From positions 3,472,001-3,536,000 of the forward strand of contig CP065006.1 in the NCBI GenBank assembly GCA_016699695.1: DNA of 64,000 nucleotides, in the 5' to 3' direction. This stretch comes from Bacteroidota bacterium (GTDB lineage Bacteria > Bacteroidota > Bacteroidia > Bacteroidales > UBA10428). The position numbers and the translations under genes are program-made. The notes beneath the pieces are model-generated. The model did no database searches. It was not told where the DNA came from and worked only from the letters and a program-made list of their open reading frames with translations. Of the stretch, positions 43,407-52,566 are shown piece after piece (the stretch's first letter is position 1; each line of letters opens with the position of its first letter).

Positions 43407-44453
43407 ATGAAAAGAATCATTCGTGCACTATTGTTATTGGCAGTAAGCCTGTTTCCCTTAGCTGGGCTATGGGCACAGAGCAGCGAGACAGAAGAGTTCA
43501 AACCCTCTGGCAAGCCTATTGTTACAATTTTTAGCGATTTTACAGTCAGTTCTGCAACTATAGATTCAATCAACATCCAAGACGGGAGCCTGATCATTAA
43601 CGATGATAAAGTTTCGAAAAAGTTTAATATTACCAGGGCTTATCTGGGATATAAATACAACTTTAGCCCTAATTTTTCTTCTACCCTTATTCTCGATGTA
43701 GGTGACGTTAAGCTTGAAACCTTTGATCGGATAGCTTACCTTAAAATTGCCTCATTAGACTATGCAAACGACAAATTCAGTTTAAATTTTGGACTTTTAA
43801 GCACTACTGCTTTTAATGAAACGGATAAACTTTGGGGACATCGCTATGTTTCAAAGTCATTTCAGGATTTATATGGTTTTAATTCCAGCGCTGACTTTGG
43901 TGTAATTACAAAATACAAGTTCAACAAGCTTATTTCGGCTGATGCAGCCTTGTTCAATGGAGAAGGCTACAAATTAGCCGACAATATTGACAGCACTCTT
44001 AAACTGGCTCTTGGTACCACTATTACTCCGGGTGAATCTGCTCTTGTTAGGCTGTATTATGATTTTGAGAACGATTCGGCAGATCAACAAACATTTGGTA
44101 TACTGGCAGGCTACACATTAAAAAAGTATACTTTTGGTGCTGACTTCAACTATCAGCTAAACAATAAGCGCACAGATGGAAAAGATCTTTATGGTTTTTC
44201 GCTGTTTGCACACGGAGCTATCACCAAAAAAATGGGCGGATTTGTTCGATTTGATTATTTAACCTCAAATACACTTCCAGCTGAAGCCAATCCCTGGAAT
44301 ATCAAAAAGAATGGTAATAGATACGTAGCTGGTGTGGAATTTTATCCCGTCAAAGGTATTAAGTTAGCCCCAACCTTTATAGGTGTGGATCCAAAAGAAG
44401 AAGGAAAGAAGTTTATTAGTAATGTTTCTCTTTATGTAGAGATAAAAATATAA
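43407..44453 (+). CDS. Phosphate-type outer membrane porin
   Basis: A 348-residue beta-barrel protein with a signal peptide ending LWAQS. The following residues show alternating strands with aromatic girdles: FNITRAYLGYKYNFSPNFSSTLILDVGD, KLWGHRYVSKSFQDLYGFNSSADFGVITKY, KMGGFVRFDYLTSN, and a C-terminal SNVSLYVEIKI strand. The pattern fits the OprO/OprP-like phosphate-selective porin family as found in Bacteroidota. Its divergent position next to pstS supports a phosphate role. The family call is by pattern only. Confidence 0.75.
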   Translation: MKRIIRALLLLAVSLFPLAGLWAQSSETEEFKPSGKPIVTIFSDFTVSSATIDSINIQDGSLIINDDKVSKKFNITRAYLGYKYNFSPNFSSTLILDVGDVKLETFDRIAYLKIASLDYANDKFSLNFGLLSTTAFNETDKLWGHRYVSKSFQDLYGFNSSADFGVITKYKFNKLISADAALFNGEGYKLADNIDSTLKLALGTTITPGESALVRLYYDFENDSADQQTFGILAGYTLKKYTFGADFNYQLNNKRTDGKDLYGFSLFAHGAITKKMGGFVRFDYLTSNTLPAEANPWNIKKNGNRYVAGVEFYPVKGIKLAPTFIGVDPKEEGKKFISNVSLYVEIKI

Positions 44454-44472
44454 CTTATTGAATACCAAAATA

Positions 44473-44507
44473 AAAAGGCCTTGATTTGCTTTAAATCAAG
44501 GCCTTTT
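44473..44507. terminator. Bidirectional terminator between porin and PiT genes
   Basis: A perfect 15-bp inverted repeat (44473-44487 with 44493-44507) with a 5-base loop, A-run on the left and T-run on the right. It serves both convergent genes. Confidence 0.9.
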
Positions 44508-44510
44508 CTA

Positions 44511-47006
44511 TTATATCCTGAAGGTTTTATCAAGCGAAGCATTGTTCTGCTTCGAATAATCTTTAAAAGATTTGTACATAAGGTTCATGTTTACGATAAA
44601 GTTCTTTGACTCATTGAGCATTTCGAGAAAAAGAATATTGGTACGTGCACTACCTTGTTCTTTCTTAATAAGCTTGAGCTGTTTGCTTCTTATTTTAAAG
44701 AGTCGTTCGCAAATTGCATTGCATTCTTCTGTGGTTTGTTCATAATTTTTAAAATCAGTGTCATCTATGCTTTTGTTTATCTTTACAATAAATGCTCTTA
44801 TTTCAGGCGCAATGGTTTGAAGCGCTTCAATTTGAAAGGCTGAAAGTGGCTTATGGTTATTATCCACATGTTTATAAGCGGCTGTTACCATAGTGTTAAG
44901 GTTAGCCATAGATTCCTTGAAATAGTCGACTACCTCAGCATAATTGTGACCCGACTCAAAATCCTCATCGCTTAGGTTTTTAAATACATTCGGAATACGC
45001 TTTTTTAATTTTTTTGCATCGTTGTTCAGGTTGTTCGATTTTGCCAATGATTCTTTAAGTTTCTTTCTTTTTTCGTTTTTCAAACCATCCACAAAATCGA
45101 CATAAGTGCGTACAATTATTGAAAGATTTGTACTAGTATTTACCTTGCATTTTTCAAAGAGATTATCCAGTTCCGACAATTGTTCTGCCTTTTGAGAGTT
45201 CTCCTCGTTCATGGTTCTCTTTTTATGCATGAAATGTGCTCGAATTAACAAAAATGCAGCAATACCAATTAATATGAAAATTCCCCAAAACCAGGTAAAA
45301 TATATGAAAAGGGCTACAAGCATTGTAATTGTAAACGCACTGATGGCGGTAAAAAACCAACCACCAATTACTGTAATAACACCTGTGACCCTGTACACTG
45401 CACTTTCCCGATCCCAGGCTCCATCGGCAAGCGATGCACCCATAGCAACCATAAAGGTAACATAGGTGGTTGACAGGGGTAATTTTAGCGAAGTGCCAAA
45501 AGCAATAAGGGCACTGGAAACCACAAGGGTAACAGCACCTCTTACCAGGTCAAAGGAAGTACCCTTTTCTTTTTTTGCTTTCTTTGTAAATACACTCGAG
45601 TCGAATCTTTTCGCTACGCTTTGCTTAATTCTTTCAGGTATAAACCTACCCAAATTATTTCCCAGCTTCAGTGATCCTCTTACAATGGTTCTTGACAAAA
45701 CGTTGGAGTTAAACCTTTCGTTTACAGTATCCTGATCTCCAAGATCAAGCGAGGTTCTGATTACAGTGCGGGCTTTTTTACTAAGCCATAGCGTAATGGC
45801 CATAATTAAGCCAGCAATTAATAAAAGAATGGTTGGACTTGAAACAGGTTGGTTGAGGCTATTCATTAAATAGTCAGAGGCGCTATTTCCCGGATTGGCA
45901 GCAAAGTCCTGATAAGAGGCTAATCCAGCAAGGGGTACACCAATAAAGTTTACCAGGTCATTGCCGGCAAAAGCCATTGCAAGAGCAAAAGTTCCCAGTA
46001 ATACTACAATTTTAAGAATGTTAATGCGGAATAACCAGTATAAAAAATGCAGAAGAATTACACTGCCCAAAAATCCAAAAAGCAAAATCTGCCAACTGTA
46101 ATAGTTAACCCATTGAGTCAGGTGTAAAGGCATACCAATTTGCTGCTGCCCTGAAGCGCCAACCCACTCGGCAAAACCGTTAACTCCCGTTTTAAAGCTG
46201 TTTTTATCAAGAGAAGCCAGGGTATTTCCCCAGTTGGTAAGTTCTGCATTACTACTAAAGTTTTGTAGTGTATGTATAAGCGATTTAAAACCATCATAAT
46301 CCTGTTGTTTTAAAAAATTCACCCATTCTCCCAAAGATATATTTGAAACAACATGTTGGGCATAAATTGAATCTTTAAGACCTTTGATTAGTATAAAGTA
46401 CACAATACATGTAATGGCCAAACCGCCAAAAAGGCCACCGAAGTATTTAATGTTTTTTTCAAAATTAAAGCTAAACAGTAACCTGGCTAACCATTGTATA
46501 AGAGCGCCAAAACTAAATGCAATTACTACAGAGATTAAGATACCCGAAATGATGGCTAAGGCTTTGGCTGAATTAATGTATGTAATCAGTTCAGTAAAAT
46601 CACCAGTTGTGTGTTGTATTTTAATGATAGCAATACCAAATGCAGCACCCAGCAGCTCAAACACCATCGATACTGTTGTTGAAGTTGGCAACCCAAAGGT
46701 GTTGAAAAGATCGAGCAGGATAACGTCGGTCAACATCACGGCAAGAAAAATAATCATCACATCCTGAAACGAAAAGGCCGAAGGGTAAAATAGTCCTTTT
46801 CTGGCTACCTCCATCATACCATTTGAAAAGGTAGCACCTGCAATAATTCCTGCGGTGGCTACAATCATGATTATCCGCAGGCTGGCTGCTCTCGATCCAA
46901 TGGCACCATTTAAAAAATTCACGGCATCGTTAGTAACTCCTACGACTAAATCGGAAATGGCTAAAAGAATAAGCACAACTACAATAATGAGAAATATACT
47001 TTCCAT
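44511..47006 (-). CDS. PiT-family inorganic phosphate transporter with PhoU-like C-terminal domain
   Basis: An 831-residue protein. The membrane part (about residues 1-600) has the duplicated PiT signature: VVGVTNDAVNFLNGAIGSRAAS with TFGLPTSTTVSMVFELLGAAFG near the N-terminus, and FAGNDLVNFIGVPLAGLASYQDF with LKLPLSTTYVTFMVAMGASLADGAWDRE later. A large soluble insertion lies between about 215 and 290. The C-terminal 210 residues form a helical PhoU-like region. It is a low-affinity, ion-coupled phosphate carrier beside the high-affinity Pst system. The PhoU-like tail may regulate it directly. Confidence 0.9.
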   Translation of the reverse strand: MESIFLIIVVVLILLAISDLVVGVTNDAVNFLNGAIGSRAASLRIIMIVATAGIIAGATFSNGMMEVARKGLFYPSAFSFQDVMIIFLAVMLTDVILLDLFNTFGLPTSTTVSMVFELLGAAFGIAIIKIQHTTGDFTELITYINSAKALAIISGILISVVIAFSFGALIQWLARLLFSFNFEKNIKYFGGLFGGLAITCIVYFILIKGLKDSIYAQHVVSNISLGEWVNFLKQQDYDGFKSLIHTLQNFSSNAELTNWGNTLASLDKNSFKTGVNGFAEWVGASGQQQIGMPLHLTQWVNYYSWQILLFGFLGSVILLHFLYWLFRINILKIVVLLGTFALAMAFAGNDLVNFIGVPLAGLASYQDFAANPGNSASDYLMNSLNQPVSSPTILLLIAGLIMAITLWLSKKARTVIRTSLDLGDQDTVNERFNSNVLSRTIVRGSLKLGNNLGRFIPERIKQSVAKRFDSSVFTKKAKKEKGTSFDLVRGAVTLVVSSALIAFGTSLKLPLSTTYVTFMVAMGASLADGAWDRESAVYRVTGVITVIGGWFFTAISAFTITMLVALFIYFTWFWGIFILIGIAAFLLIRAHFMHKKRTMNEENSQKAEQLSELDNLFEKCKVNTSTNLSIIVRTYVDFVDGLKNEKRKKLKESLAKSNNLNNDAKKLKKRIPNVFKNLSDEDFESGHNYAEVVDYFKESMANLNTMVTAAYKHVDNNHKPLSAFQIEALQTIAPEIRAFIVKINKSIDDTDFKNYEQTTEECNAICERLFKIRSKQLKLIKKEQGSARTNILFLEMLNESKNFIVNMNLMYKSFKDYSKQNNASLDKTFRI

Positions 47007-47188
47007 ATCAATCCAATAATTTTAAGGCTAAAAGTAACATTGAATTTTAAAATATATCTATTGTAAATAAATTTATTGTTAAGCTTATTAAAAAAGAATT
47101 AATGTAAGCACTAAAATACATAATAATAAATTAACCTCTTTACGTGTGTATCCATCTACTTTTGACGCGCACTAACTCCGATAAGCGC

Positions 47189-47887
47189 ATGCTTGATGCC
47201 AAAGGGATTAAAATTCTGGTTGTCGACGATGATCCTGATATTGTCGAGTTTCTTTCTTACAACCTTAAAAAGGAAGGCTATAGCATCTACACTACCAACA
47301 ATGGCCGCGAAGCCATTAAAATGGCGCAGAAAGTAAATCCTCATCTGATTCTTCTGGATATTATGATGCCGGAAATGGATGGCATTGAAACCTGCGAAAA
47401 AATCCGCGAGAATCCTGTCAATGCCAATGTTCTAATTGTATTTCTTACAGCCAGGGCCGAGGATTACTCGCAGATTGCAGGTTTCAGGGCAGGTGGCGAC
47501 GATTATGTCAATAAACCCATTAAACCTAAAATATTGGTTTCGCGCATCAACGCCTTGTTGCGTCGGTATGGTCACCGAAACGTGAATGGAGATAATCCGA
47601 GTGCTGTATTAAAATTTAACGGCCTGGTGATCGATGCTGAAAAACACATGGTATATGTGGGCGAAAAGGAGCTACTTCTTCCACGAAAAGAATTTAAGCT
47701 GCTTCAGCTTCTTACTTCCAAACCCTCGAGGGTATTTACGCGAGACGAAATATTCGATCAACTATGGGGTACCGATATCTTTGTGGGCGAACGCACCATC
47801 GATGTCTATATCCGCAAACTCAGAGAACGTATTGGCGATGAACGCATTGTTACAATCAAAGGGGTAGGGTATAAGTTCGAAGCATAA
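47189..47887 (+). CDS. PhoB/OmpR-family response regulator 2
   Basis: A 232-residue regulator from ATG 47189 (MLDAKGIKILVVDDD); the frame extends 15 codons upstream without conservation. The receiver has phospho-Asp in LILLDIMMPEMDG and Lys in NKPIKP. The winged helix carries RKEFKLLQLLTSKPSRVFTRDEIFDQLWG and RTIDVYIRKLRERIGDERIVTIKGVGYKF. About two thirds of the residues match regulator 1 (35718-36413), so they are paralogues within one 12-kb region. It is divergent from the PiT gene and has no kinase partner nearby. Confidence 0.9.
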   Translation: MLDAKGIKILVVDDDPDIVEFLSYNLKKEGYSIYTTNNGREAIKMAQKVNPHLILLDIMMPEMDGIETCEKIRENPVNANVLIVFLTARAEDYSQIAGFRAGGDDYVNKPIKPKILVSRINALLRRYGHRNVNGDNPSAVLKFNGLVIDAEKHMVYVGEKELLLPRKEFKLLQLLTSKPSRVFTRDEIFDQLWGTDIFVGERTIDVYIRKLRERIGDERIVTIKGVGYKFEA

Positions 47888-47946
47888 AACCAAACTTCAT
47901 TTTCATTCACCATTTTTACTTTTCGGCCTGCTTGCTATTAGCAACG

Positions 47947-47985
47947 AAAAAGGGCTGTCTACTTTTCAGGTAAACAGCCTTTTTT
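47947..47985. terminator. Bidirectional terminator between regulator 2 and TPR gene
   Basis: A 12-bp stem (47947-47958 with 47974-47985, one G-T pair), A-run on the left and T-run on the right, between two convergent genes. Confidence 0.8.
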
Positions 47986-48004
47986 CTTACATTCAATTTA
48001 AAGT

Positions 48005-49330
48005 CTATCGCTTTAAAGTGCGTATAGTTGTTGTTTCGCTAATGTAGCAACCCACAGTATAACTATTGCCATCGGTAAATCCTTCGAAAAATGCATCTTC
48101 GTTGTTTGGAAAATATTGCGAATAGCGACCGATAAGTTCAGAGGCTTCTTCTGAAACTGATGGATCTACTGTGCGGGCTTTTACCAATTTATCTACCGCT
48201 ACAAGATACACAGCAGCCCGTTCGAAGTTTGTGCCGCCACATTCTGCACTCGATGAGGCATAGGTATTTGCTAGTAAAATATAGGCCTTTCCGTAATCGG
48301 GTTTAAGGTTAATGGCCTCATAGGCATATTTTTTTGTAGTGGCTAATTGTTTTTGCTTCAGTGAGATGGCTGCCAGCTGATAATAATATCCTGCTTTTAC
48401 TTCAGTATTTTCTTCCTGCTCAACCGCTTTCAGGTAATATTCGGTGGCTTTGGCATATTCTCCGCGGGTAGAGAAAATCATGGCCAGGTTCGCACCTGCC
48501 TCGGCAGAAGGTTCAATGGCATAAAGCGACTCGGAGGCACGGGCAAATAAATCAGTTTCCTGGCATTTCGACTGATTGAGTATGTCGGTAATGTTTTTAA
48601 GATTCGCAAGATCGGTTTGAGCACTTTCGTAACGAGGAGTAAAAATCTCAATAAGCTTATCACAATCGGCGGCACCCGATTCGGCAAAGGTTTTCTCGAT
48701 ACTTTCTTTTACCTGCGCTGTGTTGGCACTCTCCTTTTGTGAATCAAGCACAGCAGATGCTTTGAGGTAATTGTCGATCATCTGATCAGCTTCAATTTTA
48801 TTCGTCTGAAACATAATGCTCGAAGTGGTAATCAGGGTGGCAAGTACTGCAGGTTCTGTCTTGTTTCCACCAGTTTCCAAGGCCCTCAGAAGGTAACCGT
48901 AAGCCTCTTCTACTTCGTTTCGTCTGTATTTTAAAAGGTCAATCCCTTTTCGGCCAAGAACGAACGATTCCTCTCCAAAATAAAGTATACGCTGATCATA
49001 AAGCATCATAAGGGTGTCGACAAAGGCTTCGCGGGTTATCTCATCAGTAGTATTTTCAATTTTGTAATCGAGAATTTTTTTACCATTAATGTAAATGTTT
49101 TTACTAGCCGCAGGGCAATCTCTGAACGATTGTGACCAGGGTTGATAGGCATATTCCATCACATTAATCTTAACAAACTCAGCCATTGCCGAAATGTTGC
49201 TGGCACAGGTAACCCTCGATGCACTGTCGACTCCATATTTTGGATTTTCATGCGGTTTCTGGGCTTTTAACCCTAAGGTAGATACCAATATCAGAATAAA
49301 AATAAAATAGCCCTTACGTAATGTTTTCAT
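48005..49330 (-). CDS. TPR-repeat periplasmic protein
   Basis: A 441-residue protein with a signal peptide (ending LKAQ). The segment 60-130 (INGKKILDYKIENTTDEITREAFVDTLMMLYDQRILYFGEESFVLGRKGIDLLKYR) is a conserved Bacteroidota lead-in. The C-terminal half has TPR-like helices: ANLAMIFSTRGEYAKATEYYLKAVEQEENTE, GYYYQLAAISLKQKQLATTKKYAYEAINLKPDYGKAYILLANTYA. It probably serves as an envelope scaffold. It stands alone; the specific role is unknown. Confidence 0.75.
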   Translation of the reverse strand: MKTLRKGYFIFILILVSTLGLKAQKPHENPKYGVDSASRVTCASNISAMAEFVKINVMEYAYQPWSQSFRDCPAASKNIYINGKKILDYKIENTTDEITREAFVDTLMMLYDQRILYFGEESFVLGRKGIDLLKYRRNEVEEAYGYLLRALETGGNKTEPAVLATLITTSSIMFQTNKIEADQMIDNYLKASAVLDSQKESANTAQVKESIEKTFAESGAADCDKLIEIFTPRYESAQTDLANLKNITDILNQSKCQETDLFARASESLYAIEPSAEAGANLAMIFSTRGEYAKATEYYLKAVEQEENTEVKAGYYYQLAAISLKQKQLATTKKYAYEAINLKPDYGKAYILLANTYASSSAECGGTNFERAAVYLVAVDKLVKARTVDPSVSEEASELIGRYSQYFPNNEDAFFEGFTDGNSYTVGCYISETTTIRTLKR

Positions 49331-49531
49331 TGTGATTCTTTTTTCAAAAAATTAGACCGCGAAAATACAGGAAGTGACAGACAATTACAAAAATCGAACC
49401 ATATAAATTTTTTACGATCATCCGATTAGCCACATTTTACCAGAAAAAATGTAGTTTTCGTGTAATTAGATCATTTCGGACAGAATTGAAAGCTTTTTTT
49501 TTTCAACTTTGCTTGAGTAAACAATACAGGA

Positions 49532-49888
49532 ATGGAGAATTCAGAATTAAAATTTGATTTAAGCTTTCTGAATAAAATTTCAGGCGGTGATCGTGAATTT
49601 ATCGTTGAAATGATCAATACCTTTAAAGAGCAGGTGCCGGAGTTTATTCAAAATTCTCAACGTTACCTGGGTGAGAAAAACTACGAATCTCTAAGTCGTG
49701 AGGCGCATAAGTTCCTGCCGGGAGTTTCCTTTTTGGGTATCCGCGAGCTGGAGCCCGAAGTGGCCCTTATCGAAGAGTATGCGAAAAAGCGCGAAAACCT
49801 CGATAAGCTGGAACCACTGTTAAGTTCGGCTATTGCCAAGATAAATGAGATAATAATAAGTTTTGATAAGGAATTTGGATTAAGCTAA
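49532..49888 (+). CDS. Histidine phosphotransfer (Hpt) domain protein
   Basis: A 118-residue four-helix Hpt protein. The phospho-acceptor His59 is in LSREAHKFLPGVSFLGI. It lies 12 bases before a single-domain receiver gene, forming an orphan phosphorelay pair. The expected hybrid kinase is not in the window. Confidence 0.85.
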   Translation: MENSELKFDLSFLNKISGGDREFIVEMINTFKEQVPEFIQNSQRYLGEKNYESLSREAHKFLPGVSFLGIRELEPEVALIEEYAKKRENLDKLEPLLSSAIAKINEIIISFDKEFGLS

Positions 49889-49900
49889 ACACAGGCTGTT

Positions 49901-50269
49901 ATGAAAATATTATATGCCGAAGACGATCGGATGATGCAAAAAATGGTCGTTTATTCCCTGATAAAAATGGGGCATGAGGTTACTACAGTCGACAATGGAA
50001 AGGAGGCTATAGAGGCATTGCAAACAGAAGATTTTGGTTTTGTTATTCTGGATGTTTTTATGCCTATCGTTAGTGGACTTGAAGTGGCAAAATTCATTCG
50101 CGATGAAATGAAGCTCGATATACCCATTGTGATGCTTAGCCGCAACAATACCGATATGATACGTCAGGAAGCATTGCAGATAGGAGTAAACGATTATCTT
50201 TCCAAGCCCATTGAGCCGGATATGCTTTTGCTTGAGTTGAAAAAATATACAGGTGTCGCCGCTGGTTAA
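49901..50269 (+). CDS. Single-domain response regulator
   Basis: A 122-residue CheY-like receiver. The acidic pair is in YAEDDRMM, phospho-Asp51 in FVILDVFMPIVSG, Ser in VMLSRNN and Lys in LSKPIEP. It probably exchanges phosphate with the Hpt protein encoded just upstream and is cotranscribed with it and the amidase gene. Confidence 0.88.
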   Translation: MKILYAEDDRMMQKMVVYSLIKMGHEVTTVDNGKEAIEALQTEDFGFVILDVFMPIVSGLEVAKFIRDEMKLDIPIVMLSRNNTDMIRQEALQIGVNDYLSKPIEPDMLLLELKKYTGVAAG

Positions 50270-50282
50270 TGAGTTTACCACA

Positions 50283-51068
50283 ATGGAATCAATTAAAATT
50301 GGAATTTTACAACTCGATATTGCCTGGCAGGATATTGAAGCTAATCAACATAAGATCGAATCCAGACTTGCTGCACTTACTGACATTCCTCATTTAATTA
50401 TTCTGCCCGAAACTTTTACTACTGGTTTTACAACCACTCCCCATCAGCTTCGAAAGAGTTTGCTTTCTGCCCAAATCGACTGGCAAATTCAACTATCTTT
50501 TCAATATAATTGCAGTTTTATGGGGTCTGTAATTATTTTAGACGAGGATGTTTATTCTAACAGGTGTCTCTATACTTCGCCGGATGGAAAAGTTGAATTT
50601 TACGATAAACGTCATTTATTTACCAACGAAAAAGCCTGTGGTTTTTTTGAGCAGGGTACCGAACGAAAAATCTTTCATTATAGAGATTTAAAGTTGATGC
50701 CGCTGATTTGTTATGACTTGCGGTTTCCGGTATGGTCGCGTAATAACTTAGGGTACGACGTGTTGGTGTACATGGCCAACTGGCCCTCTGCCAGACAAAT
50801 TGTATGGGAAACTTTGCTTCGTGCCAGAGCCATTGAAAATCAATGCATTGTTGTGGGTGTCAACCGGGTGGGAACCGACCACAATGGTATAACCTATGAA
50901 GGCGGTTCTGCTATTATTTTCCCCGATGGATCGAATCTTTTAAGTATGGGTAGCGCTGAAGCTTATGCAGAACAGGAGGTTTCTCTTTCCAATCTTTACG
51001 ATTTTCGTCGTCGTTATCCCTTTTACCTGGATGCTGATTTATTTGAAATAAAAAATCCCGGCAATTAA
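50283..51068 (+). CDS. Nitrilase-superfamily omega-amidase
   Basis: A 261-residue carbon-nitrogen hydrolase. The catalytic triad is Glu in ILPETFTTGF, Lys in FYDKRHLFTNE and Cys in MPLICYDLRFPVWSRN. The block DVLVYMANWPSARQIVWETLLRARAIENQCIVVGVNRVGTD is typical of YafV/NIT2-type omega-amidases, which hydrolyse alpha-ketoglutaramate-like compounds. The frame extends to 50253 within the receiver gene, but ATG 50283, 13 bases after its stop, starts the conserved protein (MESIKIGILQLDIAW). Confidence 0.88.
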   Translation: MESIKIGILQLDIAWQDIEANQHKIESRLAALTDIPHLIILPETFTTGFTTTPHQLRKSLLSAQIDWQIQLSFQYNCSFMGSVIILDEDVYSNRCLYTSPDGKVEFYDKRHLFTNEKACGFFEQGTERKIFHYRDLKLMPLICYDLRFPVWSRNNLGYDVLVYMANWPSARQIVWETLLRARAIENQCIVVGVNRVGTDHNGITYEGGSAIIFPDGSNLLSMGSAEAYAEQEVSLSNLYDFRRRYPFYLDADLFEIKNPGN

Positions 51069-51080
51069 CCAGGATTTTTC
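51051..51080. terminator. Bidirectional terminator between amidase and slyD
   Basis: An 8-bp stem aaaaatcc/ggattttt (51051-51058 with 51072-51079) overlaps the amidase stop codon and lies between convergent genes. Confidence 0.7.
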
Positions 51081-51110
51081 TATGTCAGAATAATAATTTT
51101 CTTTTGTCGA

Positions 51111-51683
51111 CTAGCATCCGCAGCTTCCAGAGCCACATCCACTAGCCATTTCTTCATCACCACATCCGCATCCACTGTCGCAACCGCATCCACCGCCCGC
51201 ATGAATGTGCCCATGGGCCATTTCCTCTTCGGTAGCCTCGCGAATATCAGTTACTTGTCCTTTAAAGAACAATTGGTTGCCAGCCAAGGGGTGATTAAAA
51301 TCCATGGTAACACTCTCTTTACCAACTTCTTTTACAATACCGTTTAAACGGTTGCCTGCGTTGTCGCGCATAGGAATGGTGCTGCCAATACGAAGCAGGT
51401 CTTCATCCACTTCGCCATTGTGGGTAAATGCCGAAAGGGGCACGTCCACTATTGCCGATTCGTTTACTTCGCCATAGGCATCTTTGGCATTCAGGTTAAA
51501 ATCAAAAGAATCGCCAACGGCTAAACCATCGATATTTTGTTCAAAACTGGGCAGTAAATTGCCTGTGCCAAACAAAAATGTAAGTGGATTATTTTGATTG
51601 AGAGCCTCTATTACTTCTCCATCTTTCGAGTCGAGCCTTAACTCGTATACCAACGAAACAACCTTGTCTTTTGTAATTATCAT
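51111..51683 (-). CDS. slyD: FKBP-type peptidyl-prolyl isomerase, SlyD-like
   Basis: A 190-residue SlyD-type protein. The FKBP part (VVSLVYELRLDSKDGEVIE, FLFGTGNLLPSFEQNIDGLAVGDSFDFNL) is split by an insert-in-flap chaperone domain (about residues 70-125), and the fold closes with MDFNHPLAGNQLFFKGQVTDI. The last 35 residues are very rich in Cys, His and Gly (HGHIHAGGGCGCDSGCGCG and GCGSGSCGC), which implies metal binding, as with the His-rich SlyD tail that handles nickel. Acts as a cytosolic prolyl isomerase and chaperone. Confidence 0.9.
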   Translation of the reverse strand: MIITKDKVVSLVYELRLDSKDGEVIEALNQNNPLTFLFGTGNLLPSFEQNIDGLAVGDSFDFNLNAKDAYGEVNESAIVDVPLSAFTHNGEVDEDLLRIGSTIPMRDNAGNRLNGIVKEVGKESVTMDFNHPLAGNQLFFKGQVTDIREATEEEMAHGHIHAGGGCGCDSGCGCGDEEMASGCGSGSCGC

Positions 51684-51854
51684 TTTACTTATGGTTTAAA
51701 TTGCTCACAAAATTAGTTTAATTCACTCTATAACGAAAATAAGACAAAGAAGTTTAACACTTTTTTAAAGAATGGTACAATTATTGAAAAAAATCATGCA
51801 ACGCAAATCACAAAGAATTGTCAATAATTAAAAAACATCTAAATCTTAATCATT

Positions 51855-52460
51855 ATGAAAAAACTAGTTTTATATACATTCATTAGCCTGTTTGTGGCGA
51901 CGAATGCTTTTTCTCAGTTTAAACTGGGCCTTAGAGGTGGTTTTAACATCGATAACATCAAGGTAGATCAAAACTCCAGCGACCGCTATCAGGTCAGTTA
52001 CGAAAGCGGACTTGGTTTTCATTTTGGGCTTACTTCGCAATTGAAGATTTCAAAGCTGTTCATTCAACCCGATTTGCTTTTTTCTACCGTTACCCATGAT
52101 GTCACTGTTGAAGACATAATAAACAATGGCGTACCGGAAATAGGAAAACAAAAGTTTAATAAGGTTGATTTGCCTATCATTGCTGGTCTTAAATTCGACA
52201 ATAATCTGAAACTAGGTATTGGCCCTGTATTTACTAGGGTTGTGAGTTCGAAATCAGACATTCTCGATGAAGAGGAAAGAAAACAGGCTACCGTAGGGTA
52301 CCAGATGGTAGCTGGTTTCGATTGGAAAAAATTCAACCTCGAAGCCCGTTACGAGGGTAATTTAAGCCGCTATGGTGCAGGTGTTAAATTTGCAGGTTCT
52401 ACTTACGAATTCGACCAGAGAGGCAACCAGTTTATTGTTTCGATGGCATATTATTTTTAA
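51855..52460 (+). CDS. Outer membrane beta-barrel protein
   Basis: A 201-residue protein with a signal peptide (ending AFSQ), then an eight-strand-type barrel of the PorT/OMP_b-brl_2 group: FKLGLRGGFNIDNI, YESGLGFHFGLTSQLKIS, LPIIAGLKFDNNLKLGIGP and a C-terminal FIVSMAYYF strand. Function unknown. Monocistronic, with a terminator-like hairpin downstream. Confidence 0.82.
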   Translation: MKKLVLYTFISLFVATNAFSQFKLGLRGGFNIDNIKVDQNSSDRYQVSYESGLGFHFGLTSQLKISKLFIQPDLLFSTVTHDVTVEDIINNGVPEIGKQKFNKVDLPIIAGLKFDNNLKLGIGPVFTRVVSSKSDILDEEERKQATVGYQMVAGFDWKKFNLEARYEGNLSRYGAGVKFAGSTYEFDQRGNQFIVSMAYYF

Positions 52461-52538
52461 GGTCAATATGTTAAGCACAAGAATAAGCGGGCATTTTTTA
52501 GCAGTAAACAATAGTTTGTCCCGTTAAAGTTTAGGGTG

Positions 52539-52566
52539 AACCCCGGTTTTTACCGGGGTTTTTTAT
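52539..52566. terminator. Terminator between barrel protein and threonine aldolase genes
   Basis: A 9-bp GC-rich stem (52539-52547 with 52552-52560) and a 4-base loop followed by ttttt on the plus strand; it adjoins the stop of the convergent aldolase gene. Confidence 0.85.
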
